Shown: positions 36,841-44,441 of the stretch, in pieces
Layout of the letters: every line of letters begins with the position of its first letter
How positions within the stretch are numbered: the first letter of the stretch is position 1
Source of the DNA: Microbispora amethystogenes
GTDB taxonomy: Bacteria; Actinomycetota; Actinomycetes; Streptosporangiales; Streptosporangiaceae
Assembly (NCBI RefSeq): GCF_016863015.1
Contig: NZ_BOOB01000058.1
Coordinates: 19,150-83,149, forward strand
Direction of reading: 5' to 3'
Length of the DNA stretch: 64,000 bases
Position numbers and translations under genes: made by a program
Notes under the pieces: generated by a model
What the model was told of the DNA's origin: nothing
The model's input: only the letters and a program-made list of their open reading frames with translations
Databases searched by the model: none

Positions 36841-38206
36841 GGATGCCTCGCAATCGCAGTGCGGGGGCCCACGAGCTGACCGGCAGCGGGTTCTGGCCCT
36901 GCTTGCCACAGCTCGCCGAGGTGTCGCCGCGCCACTGCTCCCGGCCGATCGCGTCGATGGCCGCGAAGGCGCCGAGCACGTCGCCGGACAGCACCACGCC
37001 TCTGACCCGGCCGCGGACCTCGCCGTCGCGGATCTCCCGGCACTCCGCCGGCAGGAAGGTGAAGCCGGCGCGGTCGGTCTGCCCGCCGAGCACGCCACGG
37101 GCCAGCAGCCCGCGCGCCACCCCGCCGATCATCTCCTCCTCGGACGCGGCGCCGGGGGCGATGGCGATCGTCCGCAGCCGGGGCAGCGGCGGGTGGCGGA
37201 AGTTCAGGGCCCTGGCGTTGCCGGTGGGCTCCTCACGGAAGGCCGCCGCGGTGGAGCGGTCGTGCAGCCGGGGCCGGGTGACGACGCCCTCGCGCAGCAG
37301 CTCCACCGGGGTCCCCGCCGTGCCCTCGTCGTCCACCGGTACGAAGCCCCGCGCGCCGGGACGCCCGGGGTGGTCGACGATCGTCAGCATGGACGGGCCG
37401 ACCCGGTGGCCGGGGGCCAGGGACCGTTGCAGGCGCGCGTCCCCGAGGTGGTGGTCGGCCTCGGCGAGATGCCCGATCGTCTCGTGGGCCCAGATGCCGG
37501 CCAGCGGGCCGTCGCAGACCACGTCGTACTCCCCGGGCGCCACGACGGGGGCGGCGCGCAGGTCCACGGCGGTCGCGACGGCGGCCTCGACCTCCGGGGC
37601 GAGGCCCCGCACCACGGAGAAGTCGCCGCCGCTGCCCGCCGACACCGATCCGGCGGTCCTCGCGGCGCCGCCGTCGGCGTAGACGGTGATCTGCAGCGTC
37701 AGGTCCCTGCGCCGGTAGGAGACGCCGGTCCCCTCGCTGGTGAACAGCTCCACGTCGGCGACCGACTCGCGGTAGTAGACCAGCGCCCCGGTCACGCCCG
37801 GATGCGCCGCCAGCGCCGCCGCGTGGTAGCCGCCGAGCAGTTCCGCCTTCTCCGCCAGGCCGACCGTCTCGGCGAGCTCACCGGTCTCGCCGGGACGGTC
37901 GTCGTCCCGGTAGGGCCGGTGTGCGGCGAGACGTCCCGCCGCACACCCCAGCTCGACGGCGTCGCGCGCGGCCCTCCGCAGCACCGGCCCGGCGTCCACG
38001 GCGGTGCTCGACGCGAACGCCGACCCCGACCCGCCGATCACCCGGGCGCAGCACCCCTCGTCACGGCTGGTCACGCTGCTTTCCAGGCCGTCGCCGCGCC
38101 ACACCAGGTCGACGGTCCTGGCGCGTTCGACGCGTACCTCGGCGTAGTCGCCGGCCCGGAGGCCGGCGTCCCGGAAGAGCGCGGGCGAGGCGCCGGTCAG
38201 CAGCAC
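36824..38206 (-). CDS. tldD: TldD-family metalloprotease
   Basis: This 460-residue protein carries the zinc motif HETIGHLAEAD (HExxxH) of active TldD. Other family blocks are DHPGRPGARGFVPVDDEGT, LLREGVVTRPRLHDRSTA and a glycine-rich end region. With the adjacent TldE-like subunit it should form a barrel protease that cleaves extended peptides. The probable GTG start at 38206 overlaps the methyltransferase stop by 10 bases; its ribosome binding site is weak, consistent with coupling. In this operon it is the leading candidate to remove the precursor leader. Confidence 0.87.
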   Translation of the reverse strand: MLLTGASPALFRDAGLRAGDYAEVRVERARTVDLVWRGDGLESSVTSRDEGCCARVIGGSGSAFASSTAVDAGPVLRRAARDAVELGCAAGRLAAHRPYRDDDRPGETGELAETVGLAEKAELLGGYHAAALAAHPGVTGALVYYRESVADVELFTSEGTGVSYRRRDLTLQITVYADGGAARTAGSVSAGSGGDFSVVRGLAPEVEAAVATAVDLRAAPVVAPGEYDVVCDGPLAGIWAHETIGHLAEADHHLGDARLQRSLAPGHRVGPSMLTIVDHPGRPGARGFVPVDDEGTAGTPVELLREGVVTRPRLHDRSTAAAFREEPTGNARALNFRHPPLPRLRTIAIAPGAASEEEMIGGVARGLLARGVLGGQTDRAGFTFLPAECREIRDGEVRGRVRGVVLSGDVLGAFAAIDAIGREQWRGDTSASCGKQGQNPLPVSSWAPALRLRGIRVTSG

Positions 38207-39114
38207 GGTTGCGCGGGGCTGTCGTCCCGGTAGGCGAAGATCATGGCGCTGGTGACCTGCGCGCCGTCGCGGTACGGGACGAGCCCGTCGCTGCGCATGT
38301 CCACGCTGCCGAAGCCCGCGCCGAGCACCAGGTCGCGGTACTGGCTCTCGGTCATGCCCACCACGCACCGGGCGAAGTCCTCCGCGCCGGCGGACTCGCC
38401 GGCCGCCACGTCCGCCGGGGGCGGGCCGTCGTCGGAGTACACGACGTCGGAGATCACCGCCACCCCGCCCGGGCGCAGGACGGCCGCGACCGCGTGGAGC
38501 ACCTCCTTCTTGTCGGGGAACATGCCGAGGACGCAGTTGCTCATCACCACGTCGACGCTGGCCTCGCGCACCGGCGGGCGCCGGATGTCACCGACCCGCA
38601 CGTCGATGTTCTTGAGCCCCATCTCCTTGGCCGCGCGGCGAGCCGTCCTGACCATCTGCATCGACGCGTCGACGCCGATGACCCGGCCCGTCTCCCCCAC
38701 CCGGCGCGCGGCGATCAGCAGATCGAGGCCGGCTCCGCAGCCGAAGTCCACGACCGTCTGCCCGGGCCGCAGGCCGATCGCGTTCATGGGCGAGCCGCAG
38801 CCGCTGGACAGCTCCAGGACCCAGTCGGGGATCTCGGCGAGCTCCTCCGGCGTGTACACCGACGTGGGAGAGCAGCACAGCGTGCTGGTGCCCTGCACCG
38901 CGAGCGCGTCGTAGCGCTTCTTCACGTGCGTCTCGACGGGAACGGGGCCCTGGTCGGCCAGGGCCGCTTCCGGGGCCGCGCAGCAGCCCGACGCCTGGTC
39001 CGCGGTCTGCGGGGCGCACCCGCAGGCGTCCGGCTCGGTGAGCGTCTCGGCGGCCGTCCGCGGGCGGATCAGCTCATCCAGGGAAACGAACCCACGCGTG
39101 TCATCTGCTCCCAC
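38197..39114 (-). CDS. Cysteine-rich ArsM-like SAM methyltransferase
   Basis: This methyltransferase of 305 residues is related to arsenite methyltransferases. Motifs are SSGCGSPMNAIGLRPGQTVV, then DFGCGAGLDLLIAARRVG, and MSNCVLGMFPDKKEVLHAV. These align with SLGCGNP and ISNCVINLSPDK of true ArsM. A further cysteine is in FARCVVG. An extra N-terminal region holds CGCAP, SGCCAAP and TLCCSPTS, and the protein ends in CC. It probably methylates As(III) or an arsenic/sulfur group bound to a peptide, but C-, S- or O-methylation is equally possible. GTG at 39114 follows GAGGG and overlaps the radical SAM gene by 46 bp. Confidence 0.85.
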   Translation of the reverse strand: MGADDTRGFVSLDELIRPRTAAETLTEPDACGCAPQTADQASGCCAAPEAALADQGPVPVETHVKKRYDALAVQGTSTLCCSPTSVYTPEELAEIPDWVLELSSGCGSPMNAIGLRPGQTVVDFGCGAGLDLLIAARRVGETGRVIGVDASMQMVRTARRAAKEMGLKNIDVRVGDIRRPPVREASVDVVMSNCVLGMFPDKKEVLHAVAAVLRPGGVAVISDVVYSDDGPPPADVAAGESAGAEDFARCVVGMTESQYRDLVLGAGFGSVDMRSDGLVPYRDGAQVTSAMIFAYRDDSPAQPCC

Positions 39115-40589
39115 GTTCCCTCTTCTCCTTCCGGTCGGTTCGCGTGCTCCTGCTGCCGGCGCAGCGCCATGGGCAGCAGGTAGGCCAGCTGGGTCTCGAC
39201 ACGCGTCGTGATGCTGGACACCTTCGGGCAGTAGCAGGTGTTGAAGTCGCCGCCGTTGGCCGCCCACGCCTTGATGGGGCAGCCGCCGCCCCCGCAGAAC
39301 AGCTTCACGTTGCAGTCGCGGCACATGGGCACGGTGTCCACGTGGCGGTGCCGCCAGGGGTCCCGGTAGCCGGCCGCGTAACTGAACTCGGGGTAGAACG
39401 TCCCGCAGGCGTGCTGGGGACGGCCCACGGTCTCCGGGCAGCCGTAGATCTTGCCGTAGGGGTCGAAGGCGACGACGCTCGTGCCGGCGCTGCACCCCTG
39501 GAGGTTGGGCCGCAGCCGGTCGCCCTCCAGGACGGCCGACCTGATGCGGGCCAGGTCGGGCTGCAGCATGCGGTCCACCAGGGGGTTCTGCTTGACCATG
39601 CTCCAGAAGGCCTCCTGGAGCCCGGCCTTGACGTCTCCCCGGACCATGCGCTTGCGCTTCTCCTCGGGGTGGTCGGGGGTGACGTACAGGAACGTGGTGG
39701 CCTTGGTGAAGCCGTTGAACAGGCGGATCTTCGGGTGGTCGAGCCACCCCTTGGCCTGCGCGAACTCCGCGAAGCGCGGCATGTCGTCCACGCTGTCCTC
39801 GTCGACCAGCACCCGGATCAGCACGCGGATGCCGGCCTCCGCGGCCACGTCGATGCTGCGCTCGATGAGCTCGAACGTCGGCTTGCCGTTGCGGAACACC
39901 CGCCGGGTGTCGTGGGTCCTCGGCGTGCCGTCCAGGCTGACCTGGACCTCCTCGCAGCCGTACTTGAGCAGCATCGGCACGTACGCGTCGAGCGCCACGC
40001 CGTTGGTGATCGCGGTGACCGGGTAGCCGCGGTCGTACGAGCCGCGCAGGATCTGCTCGACGGCGCCGCGCTGGTAGGCGGTGTCCAGCAGCGGTTCCCC
40101 GCCGAACAGGGTGATGTACGGCGGGCCGGAGTTCTGGTGCCGGTCCTGGATCTCCGGGATCGTGTCGAACGCGGCCTCGATCATCTCCTCGTCCATGCGC
40201 GGGCTCTTGGTGGTCAGCTCGCCCTCGAAGCAGTAGGGGCACGCCAGGTTGCACACGAACGACGGGATGAACATGAACTGGAACGGCGCTTCCTGGATCG
40301 CCTGGAAGTAGCCGTCGACGATGGCGCGGTAGCGCGCCTCCTCCTCGACCGGGTCGGTGCAGACGTATCCGCGTTCGAGCAGGCCGGCCACGAGCTCACG
40401 GTCGACGGCGGCGTCTCCGGCGCGGACCCGTTCCAGCACGGCGACCTCGGCGGGGGTGACGATGTCCATCGATCCGGACACCGCGTTGGCGAGGACGCTC
40501 ACCTTGCCGCTCTCGTCGAGATAGGCAGGGTCCAGGGTGCCCTCGGGGAGCTCCACCGAGAAGGTGACGGTGTTCGGGCTCACAAGCAT
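39069..40589 (-). CDS. Radical SAM/SPASM peptide-modifying enzyme
   Basis: This 506-residue enzyme has an N-terminal region that could hold a RiPP recognition element (about 1-90). The radical SAM motif FVCNLACPYCFEG (CX3CX2C) follows, with LFGGEPLL as the GGE motif. A C-terminal SPASM domain has many cysteines: NLQGCSAGTSVVAFDP, IYGCPETV, HACGTF, CRDCNVKLFCGGGGCPIKAW and NTCYCPK. Such enzymes make thioether (sactionine/ranthipeptide), C-C or epimerised products on ribosomal peptides. It lies 127 bp after the 44-residue precursor gene. ATG at 40589 follows GGGAGA. The crosslink type cannot be told from sequence alone. Confidence 0.92.
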   Translation of the reverse strand: MLVSPNTVTFSVELPEGTLDPAYLDESGKVSVLANAVSGSMDIVTPAEVAVLERVRAGDAAVDRELVAGLLERGYVCTDPVEEEARYRAIVDGYFQAIQEAPFQFMFIPSFVCNLACPYCFEGELTTKSPRMDEEMIEAAFDTIPEIQDRHQNSGPPYITLFGGEPLLDTAYQRGAVEQILRGSYDRGYPVTAITNGVALDAYVPMLLKYGCEEVQVSLDGTPRTHDTRRVFRNGKPTFELIERSIDVAAEAGIRVLIRVLVDEDSVDDMPRFAEFAQAKGWLDHPKIRLFNGFTKATTFLYVTPDHPEEKRKRMVRGDVKAGLQEAFWSMVKQNPLVDRMLQPDLARIRSAVLEGDRLRPNLQGCSAGTSVVAFDPYGKIYGCPETVGRPQHACGTFYPEFSYAAGYRDPWRHRHVDTVPMCRDCNVKLFCGGGGCPIKAWAANGGDFNTCYCPKVSSITTRVETQLAYLLPMALRRQQEHANRPEGEEGTWEQMTRVGSFPWMS

Positions 40590-40716
40590 GGTGTGTCTCC
40601 CAGAAACGGGGTCCGTGGTGCCGCCGGGGGGTGGGTCGTGGGGTGGGTGAGGGGGTGGGCCGGGAGTCGGAGGGCGCGACAGGGGATACCTGTGTCGTAC
40701 GGTCCGCCGGCCACGG

Positions 40717-40851
40717 TCACTCGCAGCCGTCGGGGTCGTTGGCCATGATGCTGGTCACGACGTCGAGGTTCTTCCGGCCGCGCATGGCGGTGCAGCAGTC
40801 GGTCTGCTTCTCGGACACTTCGGCGTTCTCGATCATGGAAATGGCGATCAT
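40717..40851 (-). CDS. Candidate RiPP precursor peptide (44 residues)
   Basis: A perfect GGAGGAGGT ribosome binding site precedes an ATG at 40851. The 44-residue product begins MIAISMIENAEVSEKQ, continues TDCCTAMRGRKNLDVVTS and ends IMANDPDGCE. It has three cysteines: a vicinal pair at 19-20 and one at 43, next to the C-terminus. The N-terminal half is acidic/polar and leader-like; the rest would be the core, with Thr, Ser, Asp and Asn near the cysteines as possible crosslink acceptors. It sits between the OPT transporter and the radical SAM gene. The gene is too short for standard length cut-offs. No similarity could be checked. Confidence 0.85.
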   Translation of the reverse strand: MIAISMIENAEVSEKQTDCCTAMRGRKNLDVVTSIMANDPDGCE

Positions 40852-40897
40852 AGGTATCACCTCCTCCACTGTGATCTCTGCCGCGCTCTCCGGCCCG

Positions 40898-40922
40898 CTC
40901 CCCGCCGCTGCGCGGCGGAGAG
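40898..40922 (-). other. Hairpin between OPT and precursor genes
   Basis: CTCCCCGCCGC and GCGGCGGAGAG (plus strand) form an 11-bp stem with a three-base loop, with one mismatched pair. It lies 46 bp before the precursor start. It may act as an attenuator or RNA processing site raising precursor mRNA relative to the transporter. Confidence 0.5.
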
Positions 40923-40956
40923 AGTCGTTGGTGGGGCGCGTGCCCCAGGTGGCGGG

Positions 40957-42648
40957 TCACCGCAGGACCTCCCGCACGATGAGCACCGCGACGGTGATCA
41001 GGCCCTCACCGATGATCAGTCCGGAGGCGACGATCTCGGTGCCGCTGCGCCGACCGGAGTTGCGGCGGGTGAGCAGCCACTGGGTCAGGCCTCCGGCGGC
41101 GAGGGTCAGCGAGTAGGCGGGGGGAAGCAGCACCCCGAGGCCGATCATCGTGGGCATGGCCGAGGTGAAGGCCAGGCCCAGGCCCACCGGGCCCGAGACG
41201 GCCAGCGCGAGGGCGATGGCGCCGGGGTATTCGGCCGATCCCCGTACGGTGGCGTCCACGAACTGGACCGCGGTGGCCACGGGGGCGGGGAAGGAACGTC
41301 CTCCGAGCACGCCCGCGCGGGTGAGCACCGCGATCACCAGGACGCCGACCACGGCGCCGGCCAGGCCGCCCGCCAGCTGCGTCCAGCCCGTCAGCCGCCT
41401 GGGCGGCTCCGGCAGGCCCTCGGGACGCTCGTGCGCGACCTTGACCGAGTAGGTGAAGTAGACCGCGGCGAGGGCCGCGCAGCAGATCGTCGACGCCATG
41501 AGCAACGCCGCCGTCTGGTCGGCGCCCGATATGGCGAAGGCCACGACGCTGAAGTAGAGCGCCGGGGACAACGGCACCAGCCCGATCTCGCCGCCGGCCC
41601 GGGTGAGGAACACGGTCATCACGGCGAGCAGCACGACGCCGAGCAGGCCGTAGCCGAGGTAGCGCAGAAGGGACGGGTACGCCAGCGCCAGGAGCCCCGT
41701 TCCCACGAGGACCGCGACGGCGAGCCACCGCGTACGGCCCGGGAGCAGGCGGCCCCCCTGGAGGGAGCGCGCCAGCGGGCCGCGGACCCGGGCGATCGAG
41801 GCGACGGAGTAGCCGAGGATGAGGCCGACGCCGGCGGCGAGCACCCAGGGATAGGACAGATGGTCGGTGTAGGCCACCGGCCGGCCCGCCGTGCCGTCCT
41901 GGACCGCCCACACGACGACGCTGTACGCCGCGCCCGCCGCCAGCCAGGCGCACGCGCGCGGGCCGATGAGGAACCCGACGCCGTACAGCAGCGGCGAGAG
42001 CGCCAGGGCCAGATGGGTGCCCGTGACCTCCGGCGTGACGTCGTGGCCCCACAGGGCGACCCCCAGGGCCGACGCGGCGCCCACCCCGGCGGCGATGGGG
42101 AGCATGCGGCCGAGCCGGTCGCCCTCCCCGTCCTTCGGGGCGCTGAGCGACGCCATCAGGGTGATGGCCGGCTTCAGGGTCGGGTAGGGCAGCCTCTCGG
42201 CGACCACCAGCGTCCGCGCGACGAGCCCGCCGAGGAAGATCCCCAGCGCGTTCGCGGCCATCGCCAGCACCACCAGGAAGCCCCAGGCCGGCAGCTCGCC
42301 GGCCCGCAGGACGACGGCCCCGATGCCGGTGTCCAGCGCGGCCGTGGCCATGTATCCGCTGGACGCGATGGAGAAGACGACGAAGAGGCCCTGCCAGCTG
42401 AGCGCCCCCGCCACCCGGAGCAGCGCCGCGCCCAGCGCGGCCACCAGCGCCGACCCTCCGAAGGACGTGCCCGTACGGAACAGGACCAGCACGTTGAGGA
42501 CGCACAGCAGCACGCCGATGGCCAGGCCGATGAGCGTGGCCCAGACGTACGATCCCCGCCAGCCGGCGGGGGCGTCCATAGCCAGGGCCGCGGGCGACGT
42601 GGTGGAGGATGACGTGGTGGAGGATGCGGTGCGCTCCTTTCCTCCCAC
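40957..42648 (-). CDS. OPT-family oligopeptide transporter
   Basis: This membrane protein has about 563 residues and some 14 hydrophobic helices. It shows the OPT-superfamily pattern: an early long helix pair, AERLPYPTLKPAITLMAS matching the conserved FP(F/Y)P motif region, and repeated Gly-rich helices. The family imports oligopeptides or metal-peptide chelates. As first gene of the operon it may take up or secrete the modified peptide or a metal complex of it. The GTG at 42648 follows GGGGGGC. Its first 25 codons are Ser/Thr-rich and include a 15-bp direct repeat (42596-42625). ATG at 42579 is an alternative start. Confidence 0.85.
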   Translation of the reverse strand: MGGKERTASSTTSSSTTSPAALAMDAPAGWRGSYVWATLIGLAIGVLLCVLNVLVLFRTGTSFGGSALVAALGAALLRVAGALSWQGLFVVFSIASSGYMATAALDTGIGAVVLRAGELPAWGFLVVLAMAANALGIFLGGLVARTLVVAERLPYPTLKPAITLMASLSAPKDGEGDRLGRMLPIAAGVGAASALGVALWGHDVTPEVTGTHLALALSPLLYGVGFLIGPRACAWLAAGAAYSVVVWAVQDGTAGRPVAYTDHLSYPWVLAAGVGLILGYSVASIARVRGPLARSLQGGRLLPGRTRWLAVAVLVGTGLLALAYPSLLRYLGYGLLGVVLLAVMTVFLTRAGGEIGLVPLSPALYFSVVAFAISGADQTAALLMASTICCAALAAVYFTYSVKVAHERPEGLPEPPRRLTGWTQLAGGLAGAVVGVLVIAVLTRAGVLGGRSFPAPVATAVQFVDATVRGSAEYPGAIALALAVSGPVGLGLAFTSAMPTMIGLGVLLPPAYSLTLAAGGLTQWLLTRRNSGRRSGTEIVASGLIIGEGLITVAVLIVREVLR

Positions 42649-42676
42649 GAAGCGCCCCCCATCTCGACCAGATGAA

Positions 42677-42700
42677 CTACATTGATAACTATCGATGTAG
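42677..42700. promoter_or_regulatory. ArsR-type operator of the peptide operon
   Basis: A 24-bp near-perfect palindrome has left arm CTACATTGATA and right arm TATCGATGTAG around a central AC, with one mismatch pair. It lies 29 bp upstream of the OPT start codon. The ATTGATA core matches ArsR/SmtB-family boxes and the site at 43721-43742. Confidence 0.7.
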
Positions 42701-42736
42701 CCGACGGATGCACATTAAATTGGACCGACGGCAATG

Positions 42737-42751
42737 GTCAAGGGTCTTGAC
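42737..42751. promoter_or_regulatory. GTCAAGGGTCTTGAC palindrome
   Basis: This is the second copy of the 15-bp element found at 29629-29643, differing at one base. It lies 89 bp upstream of the OPT start, beyond the ArsR-type box. On the minus strand it contains TTGACC, a possible -35 hexamer. Confidence 0.6.
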
Positions 42752-42844
42752 AGCACTGCTTATTCATGCAGATAGCCTGCGTTACGCGAACATGACGATA
42801 CGTTTCGGAATTACGCCGTGCACATGCCGGCCAATCGCGTGGGG

Positions 42845-43573
42845 TCACAGCGTGCGATCGGCGAGCAGGGGATCGGCGTCCGCCTGTCCGGCCGGCAGCG
42901 CGCCCGGGTTGCGCCCGTACAGCCCGGCGACCAGGGCGAGACCGATCACGCCGCCGACCACCTGGGCGACGACGAACCCCGGCACCGAGGACGGGGCGAT
43001 CCCGGCGAAGGTGTCGGAGAAAGCGCGGCCGACGGTCACGGCCGGGTTCGCGAAGCTGGTCGACGAGGTGAACCAGTAGGCGGCGCCGATGTAGGAGGCG
43101 ACCGCGACCGGCGCCAGGCGGGCGTTCTCCGCGCGGACCAGCAGGAAGATGACGAGCACCAGCCCCGCCGTGGCGACCGCCTCGCCGATCAGGAGATGCC
43201 CGGCGGAGCGGTTATGGGTGGACCAGGAGACGGCAGCCCTGCCGAACATCGCGTTGGCCAGCACGGCCCCGCTGACGGCGCCGGCGATCTGGGCGGCGAC
43301 GTAGACCCCCACATCGGAGAGGGAAAGCTCGCGGTGCGCCCACCAGTCGGCCAGCGTGACCACCGGGTTGAAGTGCGCCCCCGAGATCGGGCCGAGGACG
43401 AGGATCAGCACCCCGAGCCCGAAGACCGTCGCCGTCGAGTTCTCCAGCAGCTGGAGCCCCACATCATCGGGCGAAAGCTCCTGCGCCATGATCCCCGACC
43501 CGACCACCACCGTCACCAGCAGCAGCGTGCCCACATACTCGGCCAGCGCCCGGCGGGGCAACGCCGGGCTCAC
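42845..43573 (-). CDS. MIP-family aquaporin/aquaglyceroporin
   Basis: This channel has about 242 residues and six helices. The first half-helix motif is altered to NPV (GAHFNPVVTLADWW) and the second is NPA (SFANPAVTVGRAF). MIP channels in arsenic operons (AqpS type) carry arsenite or methylated arsenicals passively. An ArsR-type box lies about 150 bp upstream, and the whole arsenic/peptide block is downstream, which supports such a role. The start is GTG at 43573 or the TTG just before it; no strong ribosome binding site helps the choice. Confidence 0.85.
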   Translation of the reverse strand: MSPALPRRALAEYVGTLLLVTVVVGSGIMAQELSPDDVGLQLLENSTATVFGLGVLILVLGPISGAHFNPVVTLADWWAHRELSLSDVGVYVAAQIAGAVSGAVLANAMFGRAAVSWSTHNRSAGHLLIGEAVATAGLVLVIFLLVRAENARLAPVAVASYIGAAYWFTSSTSFANPAVTVGRAFSDTFAGIAPSSVPGFVVAQVVGGVIGLALVAGLYGRNPGALPAGQADADPLLADRTL

Positions 43574-44029
43574 CAAAGGTCACCGATCCGGTCGAGACGG
43601 ACTGACGAGTCACGCACGTTGAGGCCTCCCCTTGACATGACACACCCCATGACGCCCTGTCGTACGGCACCCGCCGGCCTCCCGGCGACGACTGCAAGCG
43701 CCTCTTTCAGTCCCATCCGAATCGATATTGACAGATATCAATGCAATTTGGTAGCGGCACTTACCAGGAGGTTTTCCCCAGATCCCTTCCCGCGCGCCCA
43801 GTCATGACAACGCACTTCCAGGCAGTCCCAAATTAGGAATTCGGTCATCAATACGGGAGATCCCAGTGCCGACGGCAACCGCTCAACACCGGCGCGGCCG
43901 GAGACAGCCCCATGCTTTGTTTCATCACGCCACCACGAGCCACCCCAAAGCGGTGGTGTCGCCGCGCCAGTCTCCCGGATGAGATCAGTCAAGGATGCCC
44001 CCACGCGGCAGTAGCCGGCCTCCGCACCC
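43574..44029. other. Intergenic region with one ArsR-type box
   Basis: This stretch between the aquaporin and the toxin gene is low in coding character. It contains the operator at 43721-43742. A 112-codon open frame on the minus strand has atypical composition and no ribosome binding site, and I do not accept it. Confidence 0.5.
43721..43742. promoter_or_regulatory. ArsR-type operator upstream of the aquaporin
   Basis: ATCGATAT-TGACAG-ATATCAAT has 8-bp arms with a single mismatch. It is AT-rich in a GC-rich background and shares the ATTGATA/TATCGAT words with the peptide-operon box at 42677-42700. Confidence 0.65.
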
Positions 44030-44060
44030 TCGACACCCGCCATACCACTTTTTGTATAAT
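44030..44060 (+). promoter_or_regulatory. Promoter of the toxin-antitoxin operon
   Basis: TATAAT at 44055-44060 is preceded by TCGACA at 44030-44035 (19-bp spacer, long). Transcription would begin at about 44067, exactly the GTG start of the toxin frame, suggesting a leaderless mRNA. Confidence 0.55.
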
Positions 44061-44066
44061 CAGCAG

Positions 44067-44441
44067 GTGAGCGCACTTTGGCGGATCGAGATCGAGGCAG
44101 AGGTCCGACAGTGGCTGGAGATACTCACCGACCGGCACTAAGACAAGGCCGAGCGGGCCGTCGACATGCTCGCCTCCCAGGCGACCACCCTCGGCGAGCC
44201 GTACTCACGCCACCTCGGCGGCAAGGTCCGTGAACTGCGCTTCGTTCTGGACGGCAACGCCATCCGCATCACCTACTGGCTCGCCCCCGACCAGCGCATC
44301 GTGCTCCTCACCGTGTTCCGCAAAACCCGGCAACGGGAGGATGCGGAGATCGAACGGGCACGGCAAGCACAGAAACTATGCGAAGCCGAGCACGGCCCCG
44401 CCGAACACGTCTACGACCGGACCAAGGAGGACAGGCCGTGA
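44067..44441 (+). pseudogene. RelE/HigB-type toxin gene with premature stop
   Basis: The frame starting at GTG 44067 encodes a typical HigB/RelE-like toxin opening (LWRIEIEAEVRQWLEILTDR). It is broken by TAA at 44139-44141, where homologues have a codon for an amino acid. After the stop the same frame continues normally (DKAERAVDMLASQATTLGEP, KVRELRFVLDGNAIRITYW, VFRKTRQREDAEIERA) to 44441. A restart at ATG 44166 would give 91 residues lacking the first helices. The toxin is probably inactive, while the antitoxin is intact. The stop could also be real strain variation or a sequencing error. Confidence 0.75.

Noticed and set aside
43738..44076. A 112-codon minus-strand frame upstream of the aquaporin
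   Set aside because: No ribosome binding site, atypical composition and overlap with the ArsR-type box and toxin promoter.
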